Below, in pieces: positions 9,992-19,855 of a stretch of 64,000 bases of DNA. The stretch is taken from positions 62,001-126,000 of the forward strand of contig NZ_BAFT02000045.1 in assembly GCF_000308475.2 (NCBI RefSeq), read 5' to 3'. A program made the position numbers and the translations under genes. The notes below the pieces were generated by a model. That model had not been told where the DNA came from and ran no database searches. It saw only the letters and a program-made list of their open reading frames with translations. Source of the stretch: Nocardia brasiliensis NBRC 14402. Lineage in GTDB: Bacteria > Actinomycetota > Actinomycetes > Mycobacteriales > Mycobacteriaceae. Positions within the stretch are counted from its first letter, which is position 1, and each line of letters begins with the position of its first letter.

Positions 9992-12271
9992 CTAGCTGAG
10001 GCGGACGGCGACGCCGTTGGAGAGGACGAAGTCGTGTAGTTCCAGGTGGGTGGGAGTGGATTCAGCGGGGACGTCGAAGACCAGCTGGGTGGTCGCGGAC
10101 TGGCCGGGGGCCAGCTCGAACGAGTAGTTGTAGCTGTGCTGGGCGACCTGCCACATGGTCGCGGTGGCGTTGTGGTCGAACGCGGTGCCCGCGGCGTCGA
10201 ACAGGCGCTGGCCGAACGGCAGGAACCACTTCGCCTCGTCGGAGATGTTGCGGACCGCGAGCGTGACGACCAGGAACGAACCGGCGGCCTGCTGCAGGCC
10301 GACCCAGCGCACGCCGGTGTCGACATCGCTGACGACGAACTCGAACTTGCCGTCCCGCACCGCAGTTCCGGCCGCGGCGGGCCCCACCGGACCGGGTTGT
10401 TCCGGCGGTGGTCCCGGGTTCTCCTCGGCCACGGCGGTCGGTGGCGGCGGCGCGGCCGTGCTCCCGCCCGAGTCCGCAGCCCGATTGCCCGCCGCCAGCA
10501 ATGCGACGCATCCGGCCGCCAGCATGAACGGCGTCAGGAAGACGATGACCAACGCGCCGACGACCTTCGAGACGAAGCCGCGCTTGCGACGGCGCGGCCG
10601 GGCTGCGGGCGGTCGCCGTCGCGCGTCCTTCGGCGGTTTCGCCGGAGCCGGAAAAACTTTGCGCCCATACCCGACGGGGTACCGAGACGGGACGACCGGC
10701 GGCTGCGGAGCCTGCGGAACATATTGCGAAACAACAGGTCTCGGCTTGGATCGGACGAGTCCCAACTTCGCCGCGAGCGACCGAGGCGGCATCGGCCGAT
10801 GCGGCACGACGGTCCCCGGCGCGCCGGTACCGAAACCCGCCTTGCCCGCCGGCGAATGCGATGCACCCGCCGCAGGCAACCGACTCCCGGGCTGCGAATA
10901 TCCCTGCGGCGGAGCCGACACGACCGACTCAGCAAGCCGGGTTGCCACCAGCGTCGGCGTCGGCCCAGCCTCCGGCATCACCTTGGTCGGCGAAAGCTGC
11001 TTCGCCCCACCATCACCCGCAGACGCATCACTCACTACCGATCCCGCGTCGACGGAAGCGGCGGCCGCTCCAGCCGGCGGCATCACGCGCGTCGACGAAA
11101 GGCGCTGCACCCCGGCACCCCCCGCAGCAACGCCACTTCCCGCCGGGCGGCCGTCGAATGAAGACGCGGCCGCACCGGTGGGCGGCAACGCTCTGGTCGG
11201 CGAAAGCTGCTTCGCCCCACCATCACCCGCAGACGCGCCACCCACGGCCGGTTCCGCATCGGCAGAAGCGGCGGCCGCTCCAGCCGGGGGCATCACGCGC
11301 GTCGGCGAAAGGCGCTGCCCGCGGGCGGGTCCCGGGTACGGCGAGCCGACAACCCCGGACGAACCGTGGGGATCGGGGTGAGGTGGCCCGTCGTTCGGCA
11401 GCACCTTGGTCTGGCTCGGGGGCCGCACGGATTTGGTGGGTGGTGGAGGTAGCAGGGGGCGGCGGATGCCGATGGCGGCGCTGGCCGCAGCCGCGAAATC
11501 CCCTGCGGTCGGGTAGCGATCGGCCGGATTCTTGGCCATGCCGCGGGTGATGACGGCATCGAGGGCGGCCGGGACCGCACTGTTGCGGGCGCCTGCGCGC
11601 GGCGGATCGGTCATCAGGTGGGCGTGCATCTGCTGGGCGGGGTCGGTGTCCCCGTAGGGCCGGGCGCCGGTCAGGCATTCGTAGAGGACGCAGGCCAGCG
11701 AGTACACGTCGGAACGCGCATCCGCCTTGCCGGTGAACCGTTCCGGCGCCATATAGGCCAGGGTGCCGATCGCCAACCCGGTGGTGGTGACCGCGGTCTG
11801 CCCGATGCCATGCGCGATACCGAAGTCGATCAGATAGGTGAACCCGCCCGCGTGCACGACGATGTTCGACGGTTTGACGTCCCGGTGCACCAGCCCGGCT
11901 CGGTGCGCCGCATCCAACGCGGCGGCGACCTGAGCGACGATGCCGACGGACGTGGCGGGCCCCAGCGCCCCGGCCGCGATCATGGCCGCCAGGTCGGCGC
12001 CCTCGACGAACTCCATGTCGATGAAGAGCCTGCCGTCGATCTCCCCGAAGCGATGGATACGCGGGATGCGCGGGTCACGCAGCCTCGACACCACTTCCGC
12101 TTCGCGCTCGAAACGCTTGCGGTAGCTCGCGTCGGCCGCGAGTTCGGTCGGCAACAGTTTCAGCGCGACCCAGCGCGCACCGGCATTGTCGTATGCCAAC
12201 CAGACCTGCCCCATGCCGCCCCGGCCGAGCAATCGATCCAGCCGGTAGCCCCCGAATCGCACCTCCCCCAT
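9992..12271 (-). CDS. Receptor-type serine/threonine protein kinase with repeat linker and DUF4352-like ectodomain
   Basis: 759 aa. Kinase domain at about residues 8-265: GRGGMGQVWLA loop, catalytic [15 protein letters not shown], and APE in AYMAPERF. A long Pro/Ala/Ser linker (about 270-560) repeats LS(P/S)T(R/K)xxP-PxGAAA four times. One transmembrane helix (KVVGALVIVFLTPFMLAAG) follows, then an extracellular C-terminal beta domain of DUF4352 type ending VLSNGVAVRLS. The ATG at 12271 gives the standard kinase start MGEVRFGGYRLDRLL. The repeated Thr sites may be autophosphorylation or FHA-binding sites; that is inference. A second kinase gene lies just upstream on the same strand. Confidence 0.93.
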   Translation of the reverse strand: MGEVRFGGYRLDRLLGRGGMGQVWLAYDNAGARWVALKLLPTELAADASYRKRFEREAEVVSRLRDPRIPRIHRFGEIDGRLFIDMEFVEGADLAAMIAAGALGPATSVGIVAQVAAALDAAHRAGLVHRDVKPSNIVVHAGGFTYLIDFGIAHGIGQTAVTTTGLAIGTLAYMAPERFTGKADARSDVYSLACVLYECLTGARPYGDTDPAQQMHAHLMTDPPRAGARNSAVPAALDAVITRGMAKNPADRYPTAGDFAAAASAAIGIRRPLLPPPPTKSVRPPSQTKVLPNDGPPHPDPHGSSGVVGSPYPGPARGQRLSPTRVMPPAGAAAASADAEPAVGGASAGDGGAKQLSPTRALPPTGAAASSFDGRPAGSGVAAGGAGVQRLSSTRVMPPAGAAAASVDAGSVVSDASAGDGGAKQLSPTKVMPEAGPTPTLVATRLAESVVSAPPQGYSQPGSRLPAAGASHSPAGKAGFGTGAPGTVVPHRPMPPRSLAAKLGLVRSKPRPVVSQYVPQAPQPPVVPSRYPVGYGRKVFPAPAKPPKDARRRPPAARPRRRKRGFVSKVVGALVIVFLTPFMLAAGCVALLAAGNRAADSGGSTAAPPPPTAVAEENPGPPPEQPGPVGPAAAGTAVRDGKFEFVVSDVDTGVRWVGLQQAAGSFLVVTLAVRNISDEAKWFLPFGQRLFDAAGTAFDHNATATMWQVAQHSYNYSFELAPGQSATTQLVFDVPAESTPTHLELHDFVLSNGVAVRLS
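10981..11330. repeat. 210-bp tandem repeat in the kinase linker
   Basis: The segment GGTCGGCGAAAGCTGCTTCG at 10985 recurs exactly at 11195, and the following ~130 bases are highly similar. The period is 210 bp, or 70 codons, so the repeat keeps the reading frame. It encodes the duplicated LSPT-type linker motifs and could vary in copy number between strains. Confidence 0.85.
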
Positions 12272-12479
12272 CGCGAACCTCCAGTCACCGTCGACTTGTC
12301 CAGGCTCGGCCCGCCGGCCCCGATTACCTGCGGCGACACCGGAAAACACCTGCTCCGGCCGCAGATACCAAAAGACCCAACCTCCTTCGCAGCGTAACCG
12401 CGCCCCGGCACCCCGGCCAGTGTGTCGTGAACGACACCCTCGCGGTGACCGTGATGCTCGCCGCCCTTCGTCGGCCGCG

Positions 12480-13982
12480 CTATTTGTCCTTGCCGGCCTT
12501 TCCACGGCCCTGCCCGTTGTCGTGCCCGTGGCCGCCGTGCTCGTTCTTGCCCTTGCCGGTGCCGTCGTTGCCGTCCTCGGCACCGGCGGGTCCACCGCGC
12601 TCCGGCTTCGCGGTATCCGGTTTCTGCGGTTCCCCCCGGGGCGGTTCCGCACGGGGCGGTTCGGCACCGGGCTCCGACGGCATCCAGCTCGCGGCGCTCC
12701 CGACGGTGGGCACACAGCGCAGCAGCCTGCCGTCCGCCGCGACAGCACGCGCGGCAACAGCGGGATCACAGGGCTGCCACGCGGCCGGGACACCGGCGAT
12801 CGGCGCGGCAGGCACCGATACCGCCGGAACAGGCGTGGGCACCGTCTCGACCGGCGCGGAAACCCCACCGGAGGGCGTCAGCGGGGCCGAAGCCCTGGCA
12901 GCCGAACCCTTTTCCCGATCGAGCGACTGCCCCAACCAGAGCACCAGCCCGACGGTGACCAGCAGGCCGACCAGCACGGCAGCCGCAATGCGCGAATTCG
13001 TCTCCCGCCGTGCCGGACTCGGCGACGGTGCGGCCGCGGCCTGGGCATCGGCCATCCGCTCCGGCCGGGTACTCGGCAGCGTCTCCGCCGATTCGGACGC
13101 CCGAAACGGTTGGTTCGGTACGCTTGTCGTCGGCAGCACCACGGCCGCGGTCTCCACCGTCGGCACATCGAGCCCGGTGACCGCGGCATACGCGGCGGCC
13201 GCCAACTCACCCGCGCTCGCACACCGCTGCTCCGGCACCTTCGCCATGCCGCGGGCGATCACCGCGTCGAGCGCGGCGGGCACCGCGGGATTCCACGCCG
13301 CGGCGAGCGGCGGTTCGGTCATCAGATGGGCGAGCAACGACTGGGCGGCGTCGGCGTTGCCGAACGGCCTTCGCGCGGTGAGACATTCGTAGAGCACGCA
13401 GGCCAGCGAGTACTGATCGGACCGCGCGTCCCCAGCGCCGGAGAAACGCTCCGGCGCCATATAGGCCAGCGTGCCGACCACATTGCTGCTCGTCGTCAGC
13501 GCCGGTTGATCGATCCGATACGCCGTACCGAAGTCGATCAGATGAACGTGGTCGTCCGGTCCGAGCATGATGTTGGACGGCTTGACATCCCGATGCACCA
13601 GCCCCGCCCGGTGCGCGTCGTCCAGTGCCTGCGCGACCTGCATCACGATCCGTACCGCCCGCGCGGGCGGCAGCGGCCCTTCCCGCTGGAGCAGCGCCGC
13701 CAGGTCGACGCCCGCGATGAACTCCATAGCGAGATAGAGCCGCCCGTCGTGTTCGCCGAACGCGTGAATCGACGCCAGGTGCGGTCCGCGCACCTGCGCC
13801 GCCAGCCGCGCCTCCCTGGTGAACCGCTGCCGATAGGCCGGTTCGCCGGCGTAGGTGGACGAAAGCACCTTCAGCGCGACGGACCGTCCGGTGGTGTCGT
13901 CGTAGGCGAGCCACACCTGCCCGGTACCACCGCTGCCGAGCAATCGATCGAGGCGATAGTGGCCGAACCACGTCGCACCCAT
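12480..13982 (-). CDS. Membrane-anchored serine/threonine protein kinase
   Basis: 500 aa. Kinase domain at about residues 7-270 with [34 protein letters not shown] and AYMAPERF. One transmembrane helix ([20 protein letters not shown]) is near residue 345. The extracellular part is short and Pro/Ala-rich, with two Cys (QPCDPAV and LLRCVPT) that may pair, and ends in a Gly/His/Lys/Asp-rich tail ([17 protein letters not shown]). It lacks PASTA repeats. It is likely paralogous to the kinase downstream; the two are separated by 208 nt. No ligand can be named. Confidence 0.92.
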   Translation of the reverse strand: MGATWFGHYRLDRLLGSGGTGQVWLAYDDTTGRSVALKVLSSTYAGEPAYRQRFTREARLAAQVRGPHLASIHAFGEHDGRLYLAMEFIAGVDLAALLQREGPLPPARAVRIVMQVAQALDDAHRAGLVHRDVKPSNIMLGPDDHVHLIDFGTAYRIDQPALTTSSNVVGTLAYMAPERFSGAGDARSDQYSLACVLYECLTARRPFGNADAAQSLLAHLMTEPPLAAAWNPAVPAALDAVIARGMAKVPEQRCASAGELAAAAYAAVTGLDVPTVETAAVVLPTTSVPNQPFRASESAETLPSTRPERMADAQAAAAPSPSPARRETNSRIAAAVLVGLLVTVGLVLWLGQSLDREKGSAARASAPLTPSGGVSAPVETVPTPVPAVSVPAAPIAGVPAAWQPCDPAVAARAVAADGRLLRCVPTVGSAASWMPSEPGAEPPRAEPPRGEPQKPDTAKPERGGPAGAEDGNDGTGKGKNEHGGHGHDNGQGRGKAGKDK

Positions 13983-14011
13983 ATATGGAACCTCCCGCTA
14001 GCCTTTTCCTC

Positions 14012-14440
14012 ATGGAGGAGCTACCCGAAATCCGTATCGGCACCGCCGAGCGCGAGGACGCGATGCGGCGACTGTCCGATCATTTCGCGGCAGGGCGGCT
14101 CAGCGTCGCGGAATTCGACGAGCGCAGCGCGATCGTCGCGGCCGCTGTCACCCGCGGCGACCTGACGCAGGTGTTCACCGATCTGCCGGAGCCGCTGGCC
14201 AAAGCGGCTGCGGTGCCTGCGAAACCGGAGTCCGGGTTCCTCTCGGAATGGCCCGAGCGGGTGATGGCGGTGATCCCGATCTTGGCCGTCATCCTGTTCT
14301 TCCTGACCGGCAGTTGGCTCTGGTTCCTGGCGATCCCACTGATGGGTGCGCTGCTGTTCGGCGGACGGCACGGCGGACACGGTGGCCACGGCGGTGGACG
14401 GGAGCGCCGCCGCAACCGGCGCGATCCCGAAATTGACTGA
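14012..14440 (+). CDS. DUF1707 (SHOCT-like) membrane protein
   Basis: 142 aa. The N-terminal DUF1707 domain (residues 5-58) has IRIGTAEREDAMRRLSDHF-GRLSVAEFDER and a terminal VFTDLPEP, the family hallmark. Two closely spaced hydrophobic segments form a hairpin (about 87-120), followed by a short Gly/His and Arg-rich tail. The ATG at 14012 begins MEELPEIRIG. It is divergent from the kinase gene by 29 nt, so promoters must overlap. Function unknown. Confidence 0.85.
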   Translation: MEELPEIRIGTAEREDAMRRLSDHFAAGRLSVAEFDERSAIVAAAVTRGDLTQVFTDLPEPLAKAAAVPAKPESGFLSEWPERVMAVIPILAVILFFLTGSWLWFLAIPLMGALLFGGRHGGHGGHGGGRERRRNRRDPEID

Positions 14441-14498
14441 CTGACGCCGATTTCTCGGGTCATGACCGGCCCGAGCCGGTCACCGTAGCGTCGAAGCC

Positions 14499-15830
14499 AT
14501 GACGCGATCCGCCCGACTGCGCCGCTGGTTGCTGTATCCGCTCGCGGTCGCGGTGACACTGCTCCTGCTGTCCCTCGCGGCGGGTTACGCGCACTACCGG
14601 CTCACGCTGTACAAGGCCGCGCCGCGACAGACCGGAAAATTGGCGCTCACCGGTGCCACTGTGCTCGTCGGCGCGGACCTGACACCGCACCCGAACGCGA
14701 CCATCCTGATCGAGCACGGCCTGATCACGGCGATCGGCCCGGGCGTGGCGATACCGCAGGACGCCGCACGCCGGGATCTCACCGGCCGCACCGTGCTGCC
14801 CGGCCTGATCGATTCCCACGTGCACCTCAACGCGCCGGAAGTGCCCCGCGGCGAGCGCGCCGGCCTGCTGGACATGCCGGGCATCGTCGCCGACTGGTAC
14901 CGCTATCACCCCGACAAGCGGCGAAACTTCCTGCGCAACGGCGTGACCACGGTCCGGAGCATGGGCGACGAGAACGAATGGGTGCATACGCTGCGGCGAC
15001 GAATCGCCGAAGGCGACCTGGCGGGACCGCGCCTGCTGATCGCGGGACCGATCTTCACCACACCCGGCGGCCATCCGGTCACCACCATCGGCGTCGAGCC
15101 GAAGTCGGACGCGGTACGGCTCCCGGACAGTCCCGAGCAGGCGCGCGAAATGGTCCGTGCGCTGGTCACCGGCGCGGATCCGGTCGATCTGATCAAGGTG
15201 GTGCAGGAGCGCGGCAGCCCGGAACGCAAAGTGCTGGAACCGATCCGGCCCGATATCCTCGCGGCGATCATCGACGAGGCGCACCGGCACGACACGAAGG
15301 TCTTCGCGCACTGGGGAACTCGTGCCGATCTGGAGGATCTGCTCGCGGCGGGCGTCGACGGGCTCGACCATCTGGAGCCCCGTGGCGTGCTGACCGGCTG
15401 GCCCGAGGGCTTTCCCGAAACTCTGGTGCGGCGCGGTATCACGCTCGCACCGACGCTCGCGGTCACCGACCTGGTCTTCGACGAGCCCACCAAAGCGGCG
15501 ATTCGGCTGCGGGTCAAGGAGTTCCGCGACGCGGGCGGCCGGATCATCGCCGGTTCCGACGCGGGGATGCCCGGCGTCTACGCCGGGCCGGGCCTGATCC
15601 GCGAACTCGAATTGCTCGTCGCCGCGGGCTTGCCCCCGCGCGAAGCCCTCATCGCGGCCACCGTGACACCCGCCGCCGCCCTGCACGCCGACGCCATCGG
15701 GGTACTGGCACCGGGCCGCGCCGCCGACCTGCTGGTCGTCCGCGGCGACCCGCTGACCGACATCACCGCGCTGCGCGCCGTCGACACGGTATTCCGGGAC
15801 GGCCGCATCGTGCACGAAGCCGACCGATAG
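14499..15830 (+). CDS. Membrane-anchored or secreted amidohydrolase family protein
   Basis: 443 aa. An N-terminal hydrophobic helix (about 12-33) forms an uncleaved signal or anchor. The metal-dependent amidohydrolase domain follows, with LPGLIDSHVHL (HxH), FAHWGT, LDHLEPRG and GSDAGMPG as further metal-site segments, and AAALHADAIGVLAPGRAADLLVV near the C-terminus. It resembles imidazolonepropionase/prolidase-like amidohydrolases, but the substrate cannot be deduced. The gap to the DUF1707 gene is 58 nt. Confidence 0.88.
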   Translation: MTRSARLRRWLLYPLAVAVTLLLLSLAAGYAHYRLTLYKAAPRQTGKLALTGATVLVGADLTPHPNATILIEHGLITAIGPGVAIPQDAARRDLTGRTVLPGLIDSHVHLNAPEVPRGERAGLLDMPGIVADWYRYHPDKRRNFLRNGVTTVRSMGDENEWVHTLRRRIAEGDLAGPRLLIAGPIFTTPGGHPVTTIGVEPKSDAVRLPDSPEQAREMVRALVTGADPVDLIKVVQERGSPERKVLEPIRPDILAAIIDEAHRHDTKVFAHWGTRADLEDLLAAGVDGLDHLEPRGVLTGWPEGFPETLVRRGITLAPTLAVTDLVFDEPTKAAIRLRVKEFRDAGGRIIAGSDAGMPGVYAGPGLIRELELLVAAGLPPREALIAATVTPAAALHADAIGVLAPGRAADLLVVRGDPLTDITALRAVDTVFRDGRIVHEADR

Positions 15831-15894
15831 CCTCGACGTATCGAGGGGTGCCCGAGCGGGCGCCGCCGCACATCGTCGAGGAGCGCGGACACGG

Positions 15895-16239
15895 ATGGAA
15901 CCGATCGAGATCAACGCGGGCACTTGGTATCTGCGCGCGCTGCGCGCCGACGACCGCATCGACGATCGGCCCGCCCTGGCCCACGGCGGCATCACCGACC
16001 CCGGCTACGTCGCCCTGCGCTTCGCGGGCTGGGTCGAGGAATCCCATTTCTCCTGGGCCGTCTGCGAACCGACCACCGCCGAGCTGGTCGCCGAGGTCGG
16101 CGCGACCCCGGCGCCGGACGGCACCGCGAAACTCACCGGCTGGGCTCGTCCCGGCCATGAGCAGGCGCTCGATGCCGGCCTGAGCGCTGTGCAGCGGTTC
16201 GTCGAGGGCGCGCTCGGCTTGCGCCCGCACACCGGCTGA
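15895..16239 (+). CDS. Short GNAT-like protein, probably lacking the acetyl-CoA loop
   Basis: 114 aa. The opening MEPIEINAGTWYLRALRADD and the later FSWAVCEPTTAELVAEVG resemble the first strands of GNAT acetyltransferases. The terminal LDAGLSAVQRFVEGALGL resembles their final helix. The Q/RxxGxG/A acetyl-CoA pyrophosphate loop is not recognisable and the protein is about 60 residues short of the family. It may be a degenerate or repurposed GNAT. Assignment is by pattern only. Confidence 0.6.
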   Translation: MEPIEINAGTWYLRALRADDRIDDRPALAHGGITDPGYVALRFAGWVEESHFSWAVCEPTTAELVAEVGATPAPDGTAKLTGWARPGHEQALDAGLSAVQRFVEGALGLRPHTG

Positions 16240-16244
16240 GGGTG

Positions 16245-16321
16245 TTCGCACACCTCGCCGAGTCGTCACACTGCAACCCGCCGTGGCGACGCACGGACCA
16301 GGTTCCGGCGAGGTGTGCGAA
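16245..16321. terminator. Long perfect inverted repeat between convergent genes
   Basis: TTCGCACACCTCGCCG (16245-16260) is matched exactly by its reverse complement at 16306-16321, with a 45-nt loop. It lies between the convergent GNAT-like gene and lat, ending five bases from the lat stop codon. It probably serves as a bidirectional terminator or mRNA-stabilising structure. Confidence 0.55.
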
Positions 16322-16326
16322 GTTTG

Positions 16327-17661
16327 TCAGCCGAGCCGGTCGAGTACCCGGTCCAGCGCGTCGACCGCCTCGTCCAGTTCGGCGGCGGAGACGGTCAGCG
16401 GCGGGCGGAAGCGGATGCCACGCTCGCCGGTGCCGAGGATCAGCACCCGCTCCTGCTCGCGCAGCGCGGTGAGCACCTCGTCACGCAGCGCCACCGAGGA
16501 CACGGTGACCGCGCACATCAGGCCACGACCGCGCGGCTCGCTGATGCTCGCATGCCGCTCGGCCAGCGACTCCAGCCGATCCAGCAGATGCGCGCCGAGC
16601 GCCTTCGACCGATCGACCAGCGAATCCTGTTCCAGCACTTCGAGAATCCGCCGCACCCGCACCATGTCGGTGAGGTTGCCGCCCCAGGTGGAGTTGATCC
16701 GGGAGTTCACCACGAACACGTTGTCGGGAACCTCATCGACGCGCCCGCCCGCCATCACACCGCACACCTGGGTCTTCTTGCCGAAGGCGACGACGTCGGG
16801 TTGCACGCCGAGTTGCTGGTAGGCCCAGGTGGTTCCGGTCATACCGACGCCGGTCTGTACCTCGTCCAGCACGAACAACGCGTCGTTCTCGTGACAGAGC
16901 TGCTGCATCGCCTGCAGGAACTGCGGCCGCAGGTGCCGGTCGCCGCCCTCGCCCTGGATCGGCTCGGCGATGAAACACGCGATGTCGTGCGGGTTTTCGG
17001 CGAAGGCGCGGCGCGCCTGATCCAGTGCGCGCGCTTCGACCTCGGCGATATCGTGCGCGTCGCTCAGGTACGGCGACTCGATGCGCGGCCAGTCGAACTT
17101 GGGGAACCGCGCGACCTTCACCGGATCGGTGTTGGTCAGCGACATGGTGTATCCGGTGCGGCCGTGGAACGCGCCGGTCAGGTGCAGCACCTTGGTGCCG
17201 AGTTCCGGTGCGCGGCCGTGCATCTCGTTGTGCCGGCTCTTCCAGTCGAACGCGATCTTGAGCGCGTTCTCCACGGCGAGGCCACCGCCGTCGATGAAGA
17301 ACAGGTGCGGCAGCCGGGGATCGCCCAGCACGCGCACGAAGGTCTCCACGAAGCGGGCCATCTCGACGGTGTAGATGTCGGAGTTGCTCGGTTTGTTGAT
17401 CGCGGCGGTCGCGATCTCCGCGCGGAACTCGTCGTCCTCGGCCAGCGCGGGGTGATTCATACCCAGGGCGTTGGACGCGAAGAAGCCGAACATGTCTAGG
17501 TAGGAGCTGCCGTCACGCTCGTCGACGAGCCGGCAGCCGCGGGACTTCTGTAGGTCGAGGACTAGTTCGAAGCCATCGGCGAGGATGCTGGCCGACAAGA
17601 TCTCATGCACTCGGGCGGCGGGGGTGACCGCCGGGCGGGTGCGTTCCAGTTCGATGGTCAC
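16327..17661 (-). CDS. lat: L-lysine 6-transaminase
   Basis: 444 aa, GTG start. A PLP-dependent class III aminotransferase that moves the epsilon-amino group of lysine to 2-oxoglutarate. It closely resembles M. tuberculosis Rv3290c. Visible are LFFIDGGGLAVENALKIAFDWK, TGAFHGRTGYT, the DEVQTGVG metal/cofactor segment, and FGKKTQVCG holding the PLP lysine (Lys295/296). The adjacent Lrp-family gene and the nearby aldehyde dehydrogenase complete the pathway to 2-aminoadipate. Confidence 0.95.
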   Translation of the reverse strand: MTIELERTRPAVTPAARVHEILSASILADGFELVLDLQKSRGCRLVDERDGSSYLDMFGFFASNALGMNHPALAEDDEFRAEIATAAINKPSNSDIYTVEMARFVETFVRVLGDPRLPHLFFIDGGGLAVENALKIAFDWKSRHNEMHGRAPELGTKVLHLTGAFHGRTGYTMSLTNTDPVKVARFPKFDWPRIESPYLSDAHDIAEVEARALDQARRAFAENPHDIACFIAEPIQGEGGDRHLRPQFLQAMQQLCHENDALFVLDEVQTGVGMTGTTWAYQQLGVQPDVVAFGKKTQVCGVMAGGRVDEVPDNVFVVNSRINSTWGGNLTDMVRVRRILEVLEQDSLVDRSKALGAHLLDRLESLAERHASISEPRGRGLMCAVTVSSVALRDEVLTALREQERVLILGTGERGIRFRPPLTVSAAELDEAVDALDRVLDRLG

Positions 17662-17724
17662 ACCACCGAGGGTACGAAAATTTACGGAATCTGTACAGGA
17701 AAGCGGATTAATTACACGTAACGG

Positions 17725-18177
17725 CTACCTGTCATAGAATGTCTGCAGGATGATGGTGCTTCGAGTCCTGACGTTGGCGGTCGCCCTGATCTCCTGCAGC
17801 AGCTGCTCGAGGTGCCGCGGCGAGGCCACCCTGACCAACAGCATGTAGCTCTCGTCGCCTGCCACCGAGTGGCACGCCTCGATCCCGGGGATGTGCTGCA
17901 ACACTGCCGGGGCATCATCCGGCTGCGACGGGTCGAGAGGAGTGATCGCGACGAATGCCGACAACAGCTGGCCGAGCGCCTCGGGGTCGACGTGCGCCGT
18001 GTATCCGCGGATCACGCCGCGTGCTTCCAGCCTGCGCACCCGCGACTGCACGGCGGAAACCGACAGGCTCGCCTTCTCGGCCAGGTTCGACAGCGTGGCG
18101 CGTCCATCGGCCATCAATTCACGAATCAGCAGGCGATCTATGTCGTCCAGTACTGGTCTTGCCGGTGTATCCGCCAT
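17725..18177 (-). CDS. lrpA: Lrp/AsnC family transcriptional regulator
   Basis: 150 aa. The N-terminal HTH (about 10-55) has DDIDRLLIRELMADGRATLSN and LSVSAVQSRVRRLEARGVI. The C-terminal RAM ligand-binding domain contains the GDESYMLLVRV strand. The protein matches mycobacterial LrpA (Rv3291c), a regulator of lat expression in starvation. It lies 63 nt upstream of lat on the same strand and is divergent from pcd. Confidence 0.94.
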   Translation of the reverse strand: MADTPARPVLDDIDRLLIRELMADGRATLSNLAEKASLSVSAVQSRVRRLEARGVIRGYTAHVDPEALGQLLSAFVAITPLDPSQPDDAPAVLQHIPGIEACHSVAGDESYMLLVRVASPRHLEQLLQEIRATANVRTRSTIILQTFYDR

Positions 18178-18289
18178 CAGCGAAGGGTAAACCAGGCGAC
18201 CCGGCTCGTGGCAGAAACCTCACCCCGATCCTCCCAAGACATGGGACAGATATGCCGCAATGCGGCCGAAAGGTACGGCGGAGCAACAG

Positions 18290-19855
18290 ATGACAGATGT
18301 GCAGAGCGCCCACGACTCGCGGACGCGCGAGACCGCACCCGGCGATCAGACCACTCGTGAACTCGCGGAGCGCGCCGCGGCGGTGCTGCGCGGCCTCGGC
18401 GTCGAATCTCCCGAACCCGGCGACCTGCCCGCCCGCAGTCCGATCACCGGCGGGCGACTGCTGACCCTGCGGGCCAGTGCACTGGACGAGGTCGACAGCG
18501 CGATCGAACGGGCCGCCACGGCTTTCGCCGCCTGGCGCACGGTGCCCGCCCCGGTCCGGGCCGCGCTGGTGCGCAGACTCGGCGAACTGCTCACCACGCA
18601 CAAGAGCGAACTGGCCGAGCTCGTCACGCTGGAGGCGGGCAAGATCGGCGCCGAGGCCGCGGGTGAAGTGCAGGAGATGATCGACGTCTGCGAGTTCGCC
18701 ATCGGTCTGTCCCGGCAGCTGTACGGGCAGACGATGCCGTCGGAGCGCCCGGGTCACCGGTTGATGGAGACCTGGCATCCGCTCGGCGTGGTCGGGGTCA
18801 TCTCGGCGTTCAACTTCCCGGTCGCGGTCTGGGCTTGGAACACCGCGATCGCGCTGGTCTGCGGCGACACGGTGGTGTGGAAGCCCTCGGAGACCACCCC
18901 GCTCACCGCGCTGGCCTGCCACACCCTGCTCCGTCGCGCCGCGGCCGAGGTCGGCGCGGATCCCGAAGTGCACCAACTGATTCAGGGCGCGGCCGAGGTC
19001 GGCGCCCGCCTCGTCGACGACGAGCGGGTCGCGCTGGTGAGCGCCACCGGTTCGGTGCGGATGGGCAAGATCGTCGCGCCGCGGGTGGCCGAGCGGTTCG
19101 GCCGCTGCCTGCTGGAACTGGGCGGCAACAACGGCGCGATCGTCACGCCTTCAGCGGATCTGGAGCTCGCGGCGCGCGGCATCGTGTTCGCGGCGGCGGG
19201 CACCGCCGGGCAACGGTGCACCACGCTGCGCAGGCTGATCGTGCATGCCGACGTGGTCGGACCGCTGCTCGAGCGGATCGAAAGCGCCTATCAGCAACTG
19301 CGCGTGGGCAATCCACTGGAAGATGGCGTTCTCGTCGGCCCGCTGATCGACGGCCGGGCTTATGCGGGGATGCGCGCGGCGCTGGACAAGGCGCTGGCCG
19401 ACGGCGGCGAATTGATCTGTGGCGGTGAGCGAGTCGACGGGTTCGGCGAGGACGCGTACTACGTGCGCCCGGCGATCGTGCGGATGCCCGCGCAGACCGC
19501 GGTGGTGCGCGAGGAGACCTTCGCGCCGATCCTGTACGTGCTCACCTACCACGATTTCGACAGCGCGATCGCCCTGCACAACGCGGTGCCGCAGGGGCTT
19601 TCGTCGGCGGTGTTCACCGCCGACCAGCGCGAGGCCGAACGTTTCCTGGCCGCGGACGGCTCGGACTGCGGCATCGCCAACGTCAACATCGGCACCTCCG
19701 GCGCCGAGATCGGCGGCGCGTTCGGCGGCGAGAAGCAGACCGGCGGCGGGCGGGAATCCGGCTCGGATTCCTGGAAGGCGTACATGCGCCGGGCCACCAA
19801 CACGATCAACTACTCCGCCGAACTGCCGCTGGCGCAAGGGATCAAGTTCGGCTGA
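18290..19855 (+). CDS. pcd: Aldehyde dehydrogenase (piperideine-6-carboxylate dehydrogenase)
   Basis: 521 aa. Oxidises 2-aminoadipate 6-semialdehyde/piperideine-6-carboxylate to 2-aminoadipate with NAD. Visible are FNFPVAVWAWN, WKPSETTPLTA, the glutamate motif LELGGNNG, and the catalytic Cys310 in GQRCTT. The ATG at 18290 has GGCGGAG about 8 nt upstream; a more upstream ATG at 18260 lacks one. It forms the lysine-degradation unit with lat and lrpA, as in mycobacteria. Confidence 0.93.
   Translation: MTDVQSAHDSRTRETAPGDQTTRELAERAAAVLRGLGVESPEPGDLPARSPITGGRLLTLRASALDEVDSAIERAATAFAAWRTVPAPVRAALVRRLGELLTTHKSELAELVTLEAGKIGAEAAGEVQEMIDVCEFAIGLSRQLYGQTMPSERPGHRLMETWHPLGVVGVISAFNFPVAVWAWNTAIALVCGDTVVWKPSETTPLTALACHTLLRRAAAEVGADPEVHQLIQGAAEVGARLVDDERVALVSATGSVRMGKIVAPRVAERFGRCLLELGGNNGAIVTPSADLELAARGIVFAAAGTAGQRCTTLRRLIVHADVVGPLLERIESAYQQLRVGNPLEDGVLVGPLIDGRAYAGMRAALDKALADGGELICGGERVDGFGEDAYYVRPAIVRMPAQTAVVREETFAPILYVLTYHDFDSAIALHNAVPQGLSSAVFTADQREAERFLAADGSDCGIANVNIGTSGAEIGGAFGGEKQTGGGRESGSDSWKAYMRRATNTINYSAELPLAQGIKFG

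Noticed and set aside
12420-14165. Rightward open frame antisense to the second kinase gene (581 codons)
   Set aside because: Arg/Gly/Pro-rich translation with no domain; the kinase motifs lie on the other strand.
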